Origin: Cordilura impudica
Lineage: Eukaryota > Arthropoda > Insecta > Diptera > Scathophagidae
Reading direction: 5' to 3'
Length of the DNA stretch: 64,000 nt
Assembly (NCBI GenBank): GCA_963682025.1
Contig: OY821519.1
Coordinates: forward strand, 15,116,878-15,180,877
Positions 47,558 to 58,969 of this stretch are shown in pieces; position 1 is the first letter of the stretch, and every line of letters begins with the position of its first letter. The position numbers were made by a program, and so were the translations under genes. Under the pieces are notes generated by a model that saw nothing but the letters and a program-made list of their open reading frames with translations, was not told where the DNA came from and did no database searches.

Positions 47558-50354
47558 GATGTGTAAACATCTATACGCGCAGGGGGGTAAATTTCTATTT
47601 CACAATACAATCACAAAAACAGCGTAACACATCGGTGTGAGCTGAAGTGTAAATCGGTGTGACTTTATTTGATTGTATTTGTGAAAAAATTATGATATGT
47701 TCTTTTCTAAACATTTTCCAATTGTCTTTCAAAAAACAACAATTGTATTTCAGAAAACATCAAGTGCATTTCAGAAACCATCAATATAATTTCAGAAAGC
47801 ATCATTTGAATTTCAGAAAACATAAATAGAATTTCAGAAAACATCAATATAATTTCAGAAAACATCATTCGACTTTCAGAAAACATCAATTGAATTTCAG
47901 AAAACATCAATAGAATCTCAGAAAACTTCAATTGTATTTCAGAAACCATCAATATAATTTCAGAAAACATCATTTTAATTTCAAAAAACATCAATTGTAT
48001 TTCAGAAAACATCAAGTGTATTTCAGAAACCATCAATATAATTTCAGAAAACATCATTTGAATTTCAGAAAACATAAATAGAATTTCAGAAAACATCAAT
48101 ATAATTTCAGAAAACATCAATTGTATTTCAGAAAGCATAAACAGAATTTCAGAAAACATCAATATAATTTCAGAAAACATCATTCGAGTTTCAGAAAACA
48201 TCAATTGAATTTCAGAAAGCATCAATAGAATTTCAGAAAACATCAATATAATTTCAGAAAACATCATTCGAGTTTCAGAAAACATCAATTGTATTTCAGA
48301 AACCATCAATATAATTTCAGAAAACATCATTTGAATTTCAGAAAACTTAAATAGAATTTCAGAAAACATCTATATAATTTCAGAAAACATCAATTGTATT
48401 TCAGAAACCATCAATATAATTTCAGAGAACATCATTTGAATTTCAGAAAACATAAATAGAATTTCAGAAAACATCTATATAATTTCAGAAAACATCAGTT
48501 GTATTTCAGAAAACATAAATAGAATTTCAGAAAACATCAATATAATTTCAGAAAACATCATTCGAGTTTCAGAAAACATCAATTGTATTTCAGAAACCAT
48601 CAATATAATTTCAGAAAACATCATTTGAATTTCAGAAAACATAAATAGAATTTCAGAAAACATCAATATAATTTCAGAAAACATCAATTGTATTACAGAA
48701 ACCATCAATATAATTTCAGAGAACATCATTTGAATTTCAGAAAACATAAATAGAATTTCAGAAAACATCAATATAATTTCAGAAAGCATCATTTGAATTT
48801 CAGAAAACATAAATAGAATTTCAGAAAACATCAATTGTATTTCAGAAACCATCAATATAATTTGAGAAAACATCATTTGAATTTCAGAAAATATAAATAG
48901 AATTTCAGAAAACATCAATATAATTTCAGAAAACATCATTCGAGTTTCAGAAAACATCAATTGAATTTCAGAAAACATCAATAGAAAATCAGAAAACATC
49001 AATTATATTTCAGAAACCATCAATATAATTTCAGAAAACATCATTTGAATTTCAGAAAATATAAATAGAATTTCAGAAAACATCAATATAATTTCAGAAA
49101 GCATCATTTGAATTTCAGAAAACATAAATAGAATTTCAGAAAACATCAATATAATTTCAGAAAACATCATTCGACTTTCAGAAAACATCAATTGAATTTC
49201 AGAAAACATCAATAGAATCTCAGAAAACATCAATTGTATTTCAGAAACCATCAATATAATTTGAGAAAACATCATTTGAATTTCAGAAAATATAAATAGA
49301 ATTTCAGAAAACATCAATATAATTTCAGAAAACATCATTCGAGTTTCAGAAAACATCAATTGAATTTCAGAAAACATCAATAGAATTTCAGAAAACATCA
49401 ATTATATTTCAGAAACCATCAATATAATTTCAGAAAACATCATTTGAATTTCAAAAAACATAAATAGAATTTCAGAAAACATCAATATAATTTCAGAAAA
49501 CATCATTCGCGTTTCAGAAAACATCAATTGAATTTCAGAAAGCATCAATAGAATTTCAGAAAACATCAATAGAATTTCAGAAAACATCAATTGAATTTCA
49601 GAAACCATCAATATAATTTGAGAAAACATCATTTGAATTTCAGAAAATATAAATAGAATTTCAGAAAACATCAATATAATTTCAGAAAACATCATTCGAG
49701 TTTCAGAAAACATCAATTGAATTTCAGAAAACATCAATAGAATTTCAGAAAACATCAATTATATTTCAGAAACCATCAATATAATTTCAGAAAACATCAT
49801 TTGAATTTCAAAAAACATAAATAGAATTTCAGAAAACATCAATATAATTTCAGAAAACATCATTCGCGTTTCAGAAAACATCAATTGAATTTCAGAAAGC
49901 ATCAATAGAATTTCAGAAAACATCATTTGAATTTCAGAAAACATAAATAGAATTTCTGAAAACATCAATATAATTTCAGAAAGCATCATTTGAATTTCAG
50001 AAAACATAAATAGAATTTCAGAAAACATCAATATAATTTCAGAAAACATCATTCGAGTTTCAGAAAGCATCAATTGAATTTCAGAAAGCATCAATAGAAT
50101 TTCAGAAAATATCAATTGTATTTCAGAAACCATCAATATAATTTCAGAAAACATTTGAATTTTAGAAAACATAAATAGAATTTCAGAAAACATCAATATA
50201 ATTTCAGAAAACATCAATTGCATTTCAGAAAACATCAATTGAATTTCAGAAAACAGCATAATCGACTTATTTTTTATGCACTGGATTATATGATGTTGAT
50301 GTTTTCTTTAATTATTAGATGTTTACACATCTCCCTTGTGATCGGACTCACATG
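47558..50354 (-). mobile_element. Helentron/HINE-like element with 21-bp satellite core (copy H9)
   Basis: Complete ends: gatgtgtaaacatctatacg + cgcagggg at 47558-47585 and gatgtttacacatctcccttgtgatcggactcacatg-type sequence at 50318-50354. They enclose 2.5 kb of 21-bp satellite instead of the T-rich core of H1 and H2. Confidence 0.75.
47710..50255. repeat. 21-bp satellite, main array, with higher-order repeats
   Basis: About 120 units of 21 bp, consensus tttcagaaaacatcaatata + a. Unit variants (catcattcgagt, cataaatagaat, catcaattgaat, ccatcaatataa) recur in a fixed order of about eight units (about 168 bp), and blocks of 357-399 bp repeat near 49003, 49402 and 49759. On the - strand 21 bp is a multiple of three without stops, producing long frames of FSEI(I/Q)LM repeats; no start context, splice site or conserved protein supports translation. 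Confidence 0.93.
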
Positions 50355-50594
50355 ATTTTTTTAAAATTAGTTGCTTTTGTTTCTCACACTCTCTTTTTGG
50401 AGAGTTGGAAATTTTTGATGACTTTTTTTTAAAGAAATATACTAATATTGGAAAATTAATCTGCGATTTTAATTTCTACCATGATAGTGTACAAATGTAT
50501 GTAAATAGTATTTTTTATATATATATAAATTATGTGAAATATTGCAATATGAAATCAAATATGGGTTTTGTTGCTTTTGTTTTGCACGACACTG

Positions 50595-50785
50595 TACCTT
50601 AAAATCATCAAAATATATTAATATTTGTGACCTGTAGTTTGATTACAAGGTTTACATGGACACACAGACGGATGGACATACATCACTAAGTCCACTCAGA
50701 AAGTGATTCTGAGTCGATCGGTATAATACGAAATAGTTTTGGTAGTTACAAACATCAACCCAAACTCATTATACCCTGGTCATTC
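50595..50785 (+). mobile_element. Mini-me-like repeat (copy M7), second half
   Basis: Resumes the family after the Tc1 insertion: catcaaaatatatta, acctgtagtttgattacaag, acacacagacggatggacat, hairpin cagaaagtgattctgagtcg, then attataccctgg. Confidence 0.7.
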
Positions 50786-50914
50786 ACTTCAGGTAGAAAG
50801 TTCGTCTGGATGTTGGCGAAAACTTAGTTACAAGATTCCGTTTCAAAGAAACAGACAAAAAGAGTTAAATAAATAGACAGATAGAGAGAATGCAAATATA
50901 TAATAAAAATATAT

Positions 50915-51130
50915 TGAGTCTCGGCCAGGACTTGAACCCACGAACCCCAAAGCAATTTAAACAAAAACCGATTATTTTGTTTTTATTCGTTAATTTCATT
51001 GCAAAAACATTGAAGTCCAATCATATTGGCTGAGATGGCGATGATACCCCACTCCGATACGCTATCCCACTACTACTTAGCGCGGGGACTCTTGGCTGCT
51101 GGTTTTCACCACTGGCCAAGGACCATATAT
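50915..51130 (-). repeat. SINE-like repeat with Pol III boxes
   Basis: On the - strand, tagcgtatcgg (A-box-like, complement of 51054-51064) and GGTTCAAGTCC (a perfect B box, complement of 50928-50938), about 115 bp apart. A second copy of the A-box half ends the window (63895-64000) with 80-90% identity. The wide box spacing is unusual for a tRNA and suggests a tRNA-derived SINE. Not a functional tRNA gene. Confidence 0.5.
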
Positions 51131-51188
51131 AAAGAGGGTGTGCGAACTGAAAATGGGACCAATTACAAGAGGTAAAATAATAATATAT

Positions 51189-53701
51189 CTGTGGCCATAT
51201 GGAAGAGTAGCTTAAGTCGACTTAAGCGAGAATTGAGGTATTGCGTTGGGAGCTTTATAGAAGTAAAGACGTTTAAATGTGTTAAATCCGTTTTGAAATA
51301 TTCTGATTTTTAACAATATTATGTGCGTTTACTTTTTAGCTTAAGTCTTTTGAATCAACAATGCATTCATCACAACAACTTATGTGCACATAGTTTTGTT
51401 TACATATTCCGATCTTCCATTTATCATTATAACTGTATCACTTAACTTGACTTAAGCTGTATAAATGTTCACCTTAAAAAAAAAAATTTTTTTTTCCAAC
51501 AGCTTATGTTTACATGAGTTTTTTTAATGAAATATTATTTTTGTATACAGTTATCTTAAGTGAATGTAAGTTCTTACGACGATATGTCATCGAAGGTAAA
51601 TCTTACATTTCAAGCAGTGGCAAAATTGTGCCTTGCCGCGCGCGATTCAAGTGTTACAGCCTTGCCGAAATAAATGCAAAGATAAAATTACACCAGAACA
51701 GCAACAATAAGTTCATGAACTATACTGGCAGCTGGGATCGTACCAATTGCGACAAGCGTTTGCAGCAGGCTTAATTGAAATACATACACCTAAAACTATG
51801 CGCAAAGATAAAAGTGAAACTAATCCAAGGAACCGGATGAATACATATAAATACTTTTTGGAAATAGGCGGTCAACGAGTTTTGGTGTGTCAGAAATATT
51901 TTAAACGGACTTTATGCGAAAGCGATCAGTTTTTTAAAACTGTAGTAAAAAAAAAAAAAATTGAAGGACACGGTGCTTTTACACATGGTGATCTACGTGA
52001 AAACACCGAAACCCAAAAAAACTGCCACCTGCAAAGGAAAGAGAAGTGATTGACTTTATAAATTCTTTCCCTTCGTATGAATCGCACTAAACGCGACGTG
52101 ACACATCCAGGAGATATTTGCCCGGCGATTTGTCTGTTGCTGAGCTTTACAGGCTTTATTGCGAAAATCATGATCAATCTATATCAGTTACAAAATTTTG
52201 TCAGATTTTTCATACATTAAATTTAATATTAAAAAAATCGAAACTAGACACTTGTCACAAATGTGATAAATTCCAGTCCAAAATAGCAGTTACAAAAGTA
52301 GAATTTCTTGATGCCTTTAAGTCTGAGCAAGCAGCTCACCACCACCAAGCGCAACAATCTTATGAATCAAAACGAAATGATAAGCAAAAGGCAAGTGCTG
52401 ATGAAAATTTAGAAGTATTTTGCTTTGATTTGCAACAATGTCTTCCTACTCCATTTTTACGCTCGCCAGTATCGTTTTATAAAAGGCCATTGTGGACTTT
52501 CAATCTAACTGTGCATGATTGCTCAACAAGGGAACCATTCTGCTATATGTGGCACGAAGCTTTGGTGAAACGTGGTGGCAACGAGGTAGCGTCATGTCAA
52601 ACATGTAATTTTTTATAGTGATTGCTGTCCTGGCCAGAATAAAAATTCTTTTGTTGCAACAATGTTTGCCTTATTCATGCAATTTACCGACACAACAGGA
52701 TCAATAAGTATAATTGATCATAAATTTTTGGTTCCTGGCCACACATATATGGAATGTGATAGTGATCATGTTTTGATTGAAAGGGAAAAAAAACATCAGT
52801 ACAAATTCACCAGCCTCGGGACTGGTATCAATTTATTAGGACTGTTGGAGTGAAAAATAAATTTCGCGTGAGTGAAATGAATAGAAACCAATTTATTGAT
52901 TTTGCGAGTGCTGCTAAGGAATTATTTTTATGGAGAAAGGTGGATGGCGATGGACAGAAATACTGTTGGGATGATATAAAGTGGTTACGATTTACCAAAG
53001 AATTTGGAACCGTTTTCTTTAAAACTTCCTTAGATGAAAATGAGCCTTTCAGAAAAATTAATTTAAAGAAAAGAGGCATAACCTCTATTAACAAAAATAA
53101 TTTAAAACAATGCTATTTTTCACCAATTGAAATTAATCAAAAGAGGAAACAAGATTTAATGACATGTTGCCACTTATTGACGAAATGTATAAAGATTTTC
53201 ATTTGAATTTAAATACTTCAGACATGTTGGACTTCCACCCGGATTTAAGTGAAGCTGATGAGATATTTGAATGAATATAAAATTTCATATTCAACAATAT
53301 CATATTATTATTAATTTTAGATTTTATTTATAATTTTTCGTTAAGAACAAAAATATTGTCATGTAAGCAATAACCTTATCTACTTTAATTTCTTTAAATA
53401 AATTTGAATAAAACGTCTTATGTTTACTTAAAACTACACAATGCATACTTTTTATTTCAATAGAAGCGCTTAAGTTACTTAAGGTCCAGTAAAACGCAAA
53501 TTTCAGTATCGAAAAAGCCCTTAAGTAGAAAAGGTGTCAAATCTTTTTTAAAATTTTAACTTTTCCTTTCTAATAAACGTGTTACCAATAATTTAGTTTA
53601 TAGATTATTCGCAAAAATCAATTAAAATAAAAATTACACTAAATTGGTGATATCTCAAAACTTCAATTTTCGACTTAAGCTACTCTTCCATGTGACCACA
53701 G
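51189..53701 (+). mobile_element. CTGTGG-ended transposon with coding region (copy C)
   Basis: 2513 bp. Inverted ends CTGTGG(C/T)CA(T/C)ATGGAAGA + GTAGCTTAAGTCGA, with ATAT outside both (51185-51188, 53702-53705). Ends share CTGTGG and ATAT with copies A, B and D but are otherwise different. Encodes the protein described at 51514. Confidence 0.8.
51514..53274 (+). pseudogene. DDE-like transposase of an arthropod family, disrupted
   Basis: Several + frames make one broken gene. In order: YVIEGKSYISSSGKIVPCRA (51550-51650); NPRNRMNTYKYFLEIGGQRV and VCQKYFKRTL (51810-51920); REVIDFINSFPSYESH then a stop where the family has Tyr-Cys (about 52090); YLPGDLSVAELYRLYCE; DTCHKCDKFQ; VFCFDLQQCLPTPFL; TFNLTVHDC; CYMWHEALVKRGGNEVASC; after a one-base shift near 52610 YSDCCPGQNKN (Asp codon 52620-52622); DHKFLVPGHTYMECDSDH; and an acidic C-terminus ending in ADEIFE (stop 53272-53274). 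The D...D (FDLQ, SDCC) acidic residues look like a DDE catalytic pair. I have seen this protein type in many arthropods but cannot name its superfamily. Confidence 0.7.
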
Positions 53702-53706
53702 ATATA

Positions 53707-54880
53707 CAAATTACATGTTTATAAACACTTTTGGTCATGTTGCTGATGAATTTTATGTAATAACTTTGTGATTTGTATGAAGATATATATTTTGATTTGA
53801 GAAATGTATTTATATTATTTTAAGTTGTTCTGAAATATATATTTCTAACTTAGAAAGGTTCGGGAACTACTCTTAACATCAATAGTATTATTTTGTGGGG
53901 AACGTTTTGATTCTTCAATAGCACATAAACTATTCTCAAGTCTATTATTTGAAAACAATATTATTTATGAAGTCGATATATGTACATATAATGTAGTGAA
54001 CATTCAAATTAAACCCACCCAAATAGGTTAAAAATATATATTCACCTCATTCTCAAGTAGTATGTCAGGGATGATGAACTAGGAACTAATAGAAGGGTTA
54101 AAAAATTGTCGTTATGTTTATTATAAAAGAATAATCGTATTTTTTATATTTAAATTTTTTAAACAATTTTAATAAATCCTACAATAAATTGGAGTTTAAA
54201 GTAGCAGGGGGACACAATATAAATAAAAATAAATTTTTTTATCAATATAAATATTACTATCGTTTTTTTTTAAATGTAAAACACAGTGAAAAAACAATTA
54301 TATTGTTGTATTTTTCAATAAATAAAATATTCTAAGTCCAATATATGGAATCTATGTCGAAAGGCTATTTATTAAGTAAGTATAAAAGAAATATTTTGGC
54401 ACTCATGCAAAGAAATTTTTCGATCTAAAATAATATCAATGTAATTGCCACACCGCTTTATTGCAAAAAAGAAATTTAGACGTGTTAAAATGGAAAAGTT
54501 GGGAATCAAATGGTTATACGAGTTTACTGAAATTTAAATCTGTTCATGTGAATCGTATTGATTCCATTTCTTTTCGTCGGCATCGATGACCTGTATACTT
54601 GTGCTTTTTACCTGATTCCAAATTTTCATGTTTAAATTTCATGTACGCTCTTATGTGGCGTGGCAGTAAACACGGCATTTCAGTCATTTTGGATATAAGT
54701 ATAGTTTCCTGTTCCTTATTAGGCCTATAAACTATCGATTTGGCTAGAATTGCCCTAATAGTTGAGGATGAGCAATATTTAGATTATTCAGATCGTAAAT
54801 ATTAGGATTTATTAAAAAATTTTTAACTTCGCTGAGAATTCTACCCAATTTTCGATTAATTGCACGGACTATACACGCCG
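53707..54880. other. AT-rich intergenic DNA
   Basis: No gene seen. 54680-54760 is a diverged copy of the repeat at 15345-15435. Confidence 0.4.
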
Positions 54881-54881
54881 A

Positions 54882-55985
54882 AATTTGACGGCGTTGAATA
54901 CTTAGTCCCCAATGACCAAATTCCCCAAAAAAATACAAGTTCCCCAAATTTTATTAAACAAAGTTCCCAAAACAAATGAAAAAATTCCCAAATTTTTCAG
55001 AAAACAAAATAAAATGTGAACTTACTCCCCAAATTCATTCTTCAATTTTTTACATATTTTTATTTAATGCAATATTTTATTAACGAATTTTTGTAAATAT
55101 TTATTTAAGTGAAAATTTTCATACTGCTCTCAATAATTGTCCTACAATAAACGCATTTAAAATCTGTATTTTTTCAATAGCATCATTTCGATGCTTTACC
55201 TCACAACCGTAGCATATCTTGAAATGTTTGCATGTTAAAAAAAAAAGGAAACGCAATTTATTTCTTTATTTTTCTTTCAATATTAATCTTTATAATTTAC
55301 TCTTTTTTTCTTTCGCCACAAGCAGTGTTGTATTTTCATATGGTTGGCATGCCAAAATAGAACCTTCTCTAATTGTAAAATTTACATATGTCTTGAAAAC
55401 AATTTTTGAAAGGGTTCACACTATGTGTACAAATTGCACGTGCTAAAAAAATAAGAAAAACAGAAGCAAAACACATAGTGTGAACGCAGCTTAAGCAGTT
55501 GCTTAAAGCAACCTTGCGGTACAATTTTAAACGTTGCATCCATCAAATAATTTCGTTCAATAGGTTAAAAATTTTCCATTTTTTAAACTTCTATAAATTT
55601 GACGTCAATGCTCAATGACGATCACTTATTGAATGAAGTAATTCCATTTTTAAAAGTTCTGATTACTTTAATTTGCAAACGATTCCATTATTTTTGATTT
55701 TTACAAAATAAATAAACTACAAAAAACTAAACCGGTATCGCAGCTTGTTTTTGAAGCATTTTTGATGTAGCGTCTTATAAAAAAAAGCTTCTAAATTAAA
55801 AAATTCCCCAAAAAAATTTTAAATTGAAATAAAAATGATTTTACTCCCCAAAAAACATAAAAATTGGGGAATTTTTTTCATCATGAACGAATTCCCCAAT
55901 TCCATACAATTTTTTGGGGAATAAGTTCATTTTTTTGGGGGGGGAATTTGTTCATTGGGGACTAAGTACTCAACGCCAAATTTGA
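54882..55985. mobile_element. Fold-back element with CCCCAA-rich arms
   Basis: About 1.1 kb with inverted ends aaatttg(a/g)cggcgttga, actTAGTCCCCAATGA, caaattcccc. Inner arms repeat attccccaa many times in both orientations. No transposase. The stretch 55290-55460 recurs inverted at 56680-56850 outside. Confidence 0.7.
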
Positions 55986-57235
55986 ACTTCATCAGAGTCT
56001 GATATTTTTTTATTTAAATTTTTTTATATCCTACGGATTTCACTGAAATTCTTTTACTACCAGATTTTTAATTCCTACATATTTTTTGGAAAAATAGATT
56101 TTATACTATGAAACAAGAACAAACAGAATATTACAAAAATAAACAAATACAACAACTAGAAAATTTTAGTTCATACAATTGAAGAGTTAAGGGCGGGGTA
56201 AGGTTTTAAAGGCGAAAAAGGCGTATTTATATGATTATTTTTTTTAAAGATATGAATAATGTTGGATTATTTATTTGATACGCACGTTATAGTATAACAT
56301 TTGAAGTATCTTTGATAACATTTTCAATTAAAAACATTAATAAATAAGCCCGTGACAGCGAACCTCAGGAGGCGCGTAGAAAAAAAGTTGTTATGTGTTG
56401 AACATCCTAACTCGTTACCGGATCATGTGAAACAAAAAAATCGAAATGTGTTTAAATGGTGATATGTTTCCCTAGTGATTTTTTTAAGATTTTTTATTTT
56501 TGCAGCATTTTGTAGTGAAAAACACGATTTTTGCTATAAAATTTCGGTGAATTTATTATTCAAAAATGGAATAAAAAATTAAAAAAAAATTCTATCTGAT
56601 TACCTGTTGATTTATGTGTAAAATAGTCTATAAAACTTCAAAAGGATCGGACAAGTATGTGTTTTACATGTGTTTTTCTTATTTTTTTAGCACGTGCAAT
56701 TTGTGCACATAGTGTGAACCCTTTCAAACATTGTTTATGTACAATACATACATATGTAAATTTTTCAATTAGAGCAGGTTCTATTTTGGCATGACAAACA
56801 TATGAAAATACAACACTGCTTGTGGCGAAAGAAAAACAGAGTAAATTACCTATAATATTAATAGGCTAGGCGATTTTTTGTTACCGATGTTTTGTTCTAC
56901 CGTTTTATCCCAATTTTGACCAAACTTATATTAATGGAAAGGTATTTCATTTTAGCTGTTACCCAGATTTACAGATTTTCTTTGTCTGGAATATTTTTTG
57001 GAGTTATGATCGTTTAAAGTTGCTACTAACCCATACATAAAATTATACAATGTTATGTGCGTGTTTATTAAATTTGTTGATGTGTTTGTGTTAATGTGTT
57101 GAGTCTGTTTTCTTCATTTAAAATGTTGAATTGTGAAACATACTTTTAGGCTCTTTATTAAATGAAAAAAATAAAATTTCCTAGAATTTGCATTCGAATT
57201 TCGAGTGCTGGAATCTACTAGTAAAGATAAATATT
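55986..57235. repeat. Inverted copies of nearby repeats
   Basis: 56680-56850 (agcacgtgcaatttgtgcac, gtgtgaaccctttcaaa, acaacactgcttgtggcgaa) is the inverse of 55290-55460. 56866-57235 is the inverse of repeat E at 41685-42070. Otherwise no gene. Confidence 0.65.
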
Positions 57236-58294
57236 GATAGAAAAATAAATTGTTTAATATTAATTAACAATTAAAAAATATATAAAATATATAACTTTAG
57301 TTTTAACAATAAATTTTTGTAAATTCACAAATTAAATCAGCTGTTGTTTACATTTAGAGGTTCTGTCATACGGAAATACATATGTACGTTTGAACGCAAA
57401 AATTATGAATCGTATGTAAAACGCCAATTTTCGCACACACACGGAATTACGTATGGATTGTAAAACTGAATTTACATATGGAAAATACACATAGTGACAC
57501 ACCATAAGATATACCATATAAGGGCATGCCGCTTGAAGCGCTGCATCTTCGTTAGTTTTAATCCGATTTACTTGAAATTTTGAAACAACACTCTCCACAT
57601 AAAATGGAAAATACGGTTGTAAGACATTTTCCCATCCTTAATGTTAAGAGGAGTAATTCTTCCGCGGTGACCTAAAAGATTGGAATAATTTTGATAGAGA
57701 TGCATTAACAAGTAACAATTTGGAAGACATGGTTTTATACGATTTCAGGTTCATGTCGAAATTGATTAAATAATTTGTTTTCATCCACTTTAAGTAAATG
57801 TTGAAAGTTTCAGAGCTCTAGCTAATAGGGAAGTTAGTGAAAAATTACAAAAATCCTCCTCAAACAAACAGACTTGAAAGTTAAATAAAACCTTCCCTTC
57901 AAAACAATTATTATTATTTTTTTTTTTGGATTTGGGATTACTCCATTGCCCTTCTATCAAAAGGATAGGATGATTAAAAACAATTATTAATAATTGTGAT
58001 ACTGAAATCAGCATTTGAGAATTAGAAAAACTATATTTTTTTCATATTCGAGGGCTCATTTTATAAAACGAAACGTTTGCAATATTGCTAAAAAAAAAAG
58101 GTTAGAAATATAAAATTTTAGAAATTTGTACAAATTAACATCAATTTGTTTTCATAGAAAATTTTCCTGACGAGAAAATCTTTGGCGGATAAAATTTTTT
58201 GAAACCATATTGATCTAATTATAACTTTTCGTAAAAAAGAGAACCACAAAAATAGAAAAACGTTTTAAAAAGGATTATTATTTTATGCATAACA
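57236..58294. other. Intergenic DNA
   Basis: No gene seen. 57640-57700 resembles 16220-16290, and 57770-57850 resembles 42290-42390. Confidence 0.4.
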
Positions 58295-58300
58295 TTTATT
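58295..58300 (-). promoter_or_regulatory. Poly(A) signal of the vitelline-membrane-type gene
   Basis: tttatt on the + strand is AATAAA on the - strand, 37 bases after the stop. Confidence 0.6.
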
Positions 58301-58336
58301 TTCAACAACGGCTATAACAAAAACATTTAATCTTAT

Positions 58337-58900
58337 TTACGAATATGGTTTTTCCTGGCCACATGGCACCGGCCTAACTGTTGGTTGGCAAGAAAATATA
58401 TAACTAGAAGGACATCTTGGCACTGGCATTGATTTTATACACGAAATTGCGGATTCAGAATTCTCAAAAGAACGTCCGCGGAAACCGCCAAAAGAGTGTG
58501 GTCTACCGAAACCATGCAAAGAATGACCGAAATCATGAGGAAAACTATGATGGTGGTGAGGGTGTCCAAATGGTATATCAGCAGGACGGCCGCCAAAACC
58601 AAAGGAAGGTCCACTCAAAGCTGTATTCTGATTTATTGTAACCTGTTGTATCACTGCAGACTGTTGTTGGCGTGCTTGTCTTTTAATATTATCTAAATTT
58701 GCAGGAGCCATAGCAAGCGGACGTATAAAATGATTCAATCCGTTAGAGTATAAAGCAGCGGGAATTAAATGAAAGCCTGCAGATGGAGAGCCCCTCTGAC
58801 AGCGTGTGAATTGCACTGGCGGTGCAATGCAGGAACATAATACCTCACTTGTAGATATTAACAGTAATATGGCTGATAAACTCCAAGTTAACAACAACAT
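58337..58900 (-). CDS. Vitelline-membrane-type eggshell protein, 187 aa
   Basis: Small secreted protein, one exon. The start chosen at 58900 (M of MLLLTWSLSAILLLISTSEV) gives a classic signal peptide with likely cleavage near VLC-S; an upstream in-frame ATG (58969) would add 23 hydrophilic residues. The mature part has a Gln/Ala stretch (QARQQQSAVIQQ), a Gly/Phe/His-rich segment (GHPHHHHSFPHDFGHS, FGGFRG) and, near the end, a VM-type motif, CPSSYIFSCQPTVRPVPC, with the C-x7-C-x8-C spacing of Drosophila vitelline membrane proteins, which crosslink in the inner eggshell layer. Follicle-cell expression is inferred from the family. Other cysteines (SCIAPP, TRC) are extra. I cannot name the Drosophila orthologue. 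Frame intact, so probably active. Confidence 0.82.
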   Translation of the reverse strand: MLLLTWSLSAILLLISTSEVLCSCIAPPVQFTRCQRGSPSAGFHLIPAALYSNGLNHFIRPLAMAPANLDNIKRQARQQQSAVIQQVTINQNTALSGPSFGFGGRPADIPFGHPHHHHSFPHDFGHSLHGFGRPHSFGGFRGRSFENSESAISCIKSMPVPRCPSSYIFSCQPTVRPVPCGQEKPYS

Positions 58901-58969
58901 TTCAGTTTGCTTACAGAAATTCAAATAGTTACTAACTTGTTTATTTGAAAAACTGTCTTTATTATTCAT

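Larger units (their letters stand above)
42885..50594. mobile_element. Tc1-like element swollen to 7.7 kb by nested insertions
   Basis: Terminal repeats CACAGTGTCGTGCAAAACAA + AAGCAA on the left and its complement (gcttttgttttgcacgacac + tg) on the right, with TA at 42883-42884 and 50595-50596. The host mini-me-like repeat continues across the gap. Inside: Tc1 transposase remnant, Helentron-like fragments, an inverted-end element with a satellite, a Helitron and a large 21-bp satellite. Confidence 0.75.

Noticed and set aside
47707..50259. Five long - strand frames of FSEI/FSEII repeats (118-220 aa)
   Set aside because: They follow from a 21-bp satellite whose period is a multiple of three; no start context, no conserved protein, and frames break at random unit changes.
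50928..50938. Functional tRNA gene
   Set aside because: B box present but no cloverleaf and the A box is too far away; treated as SINE-like.
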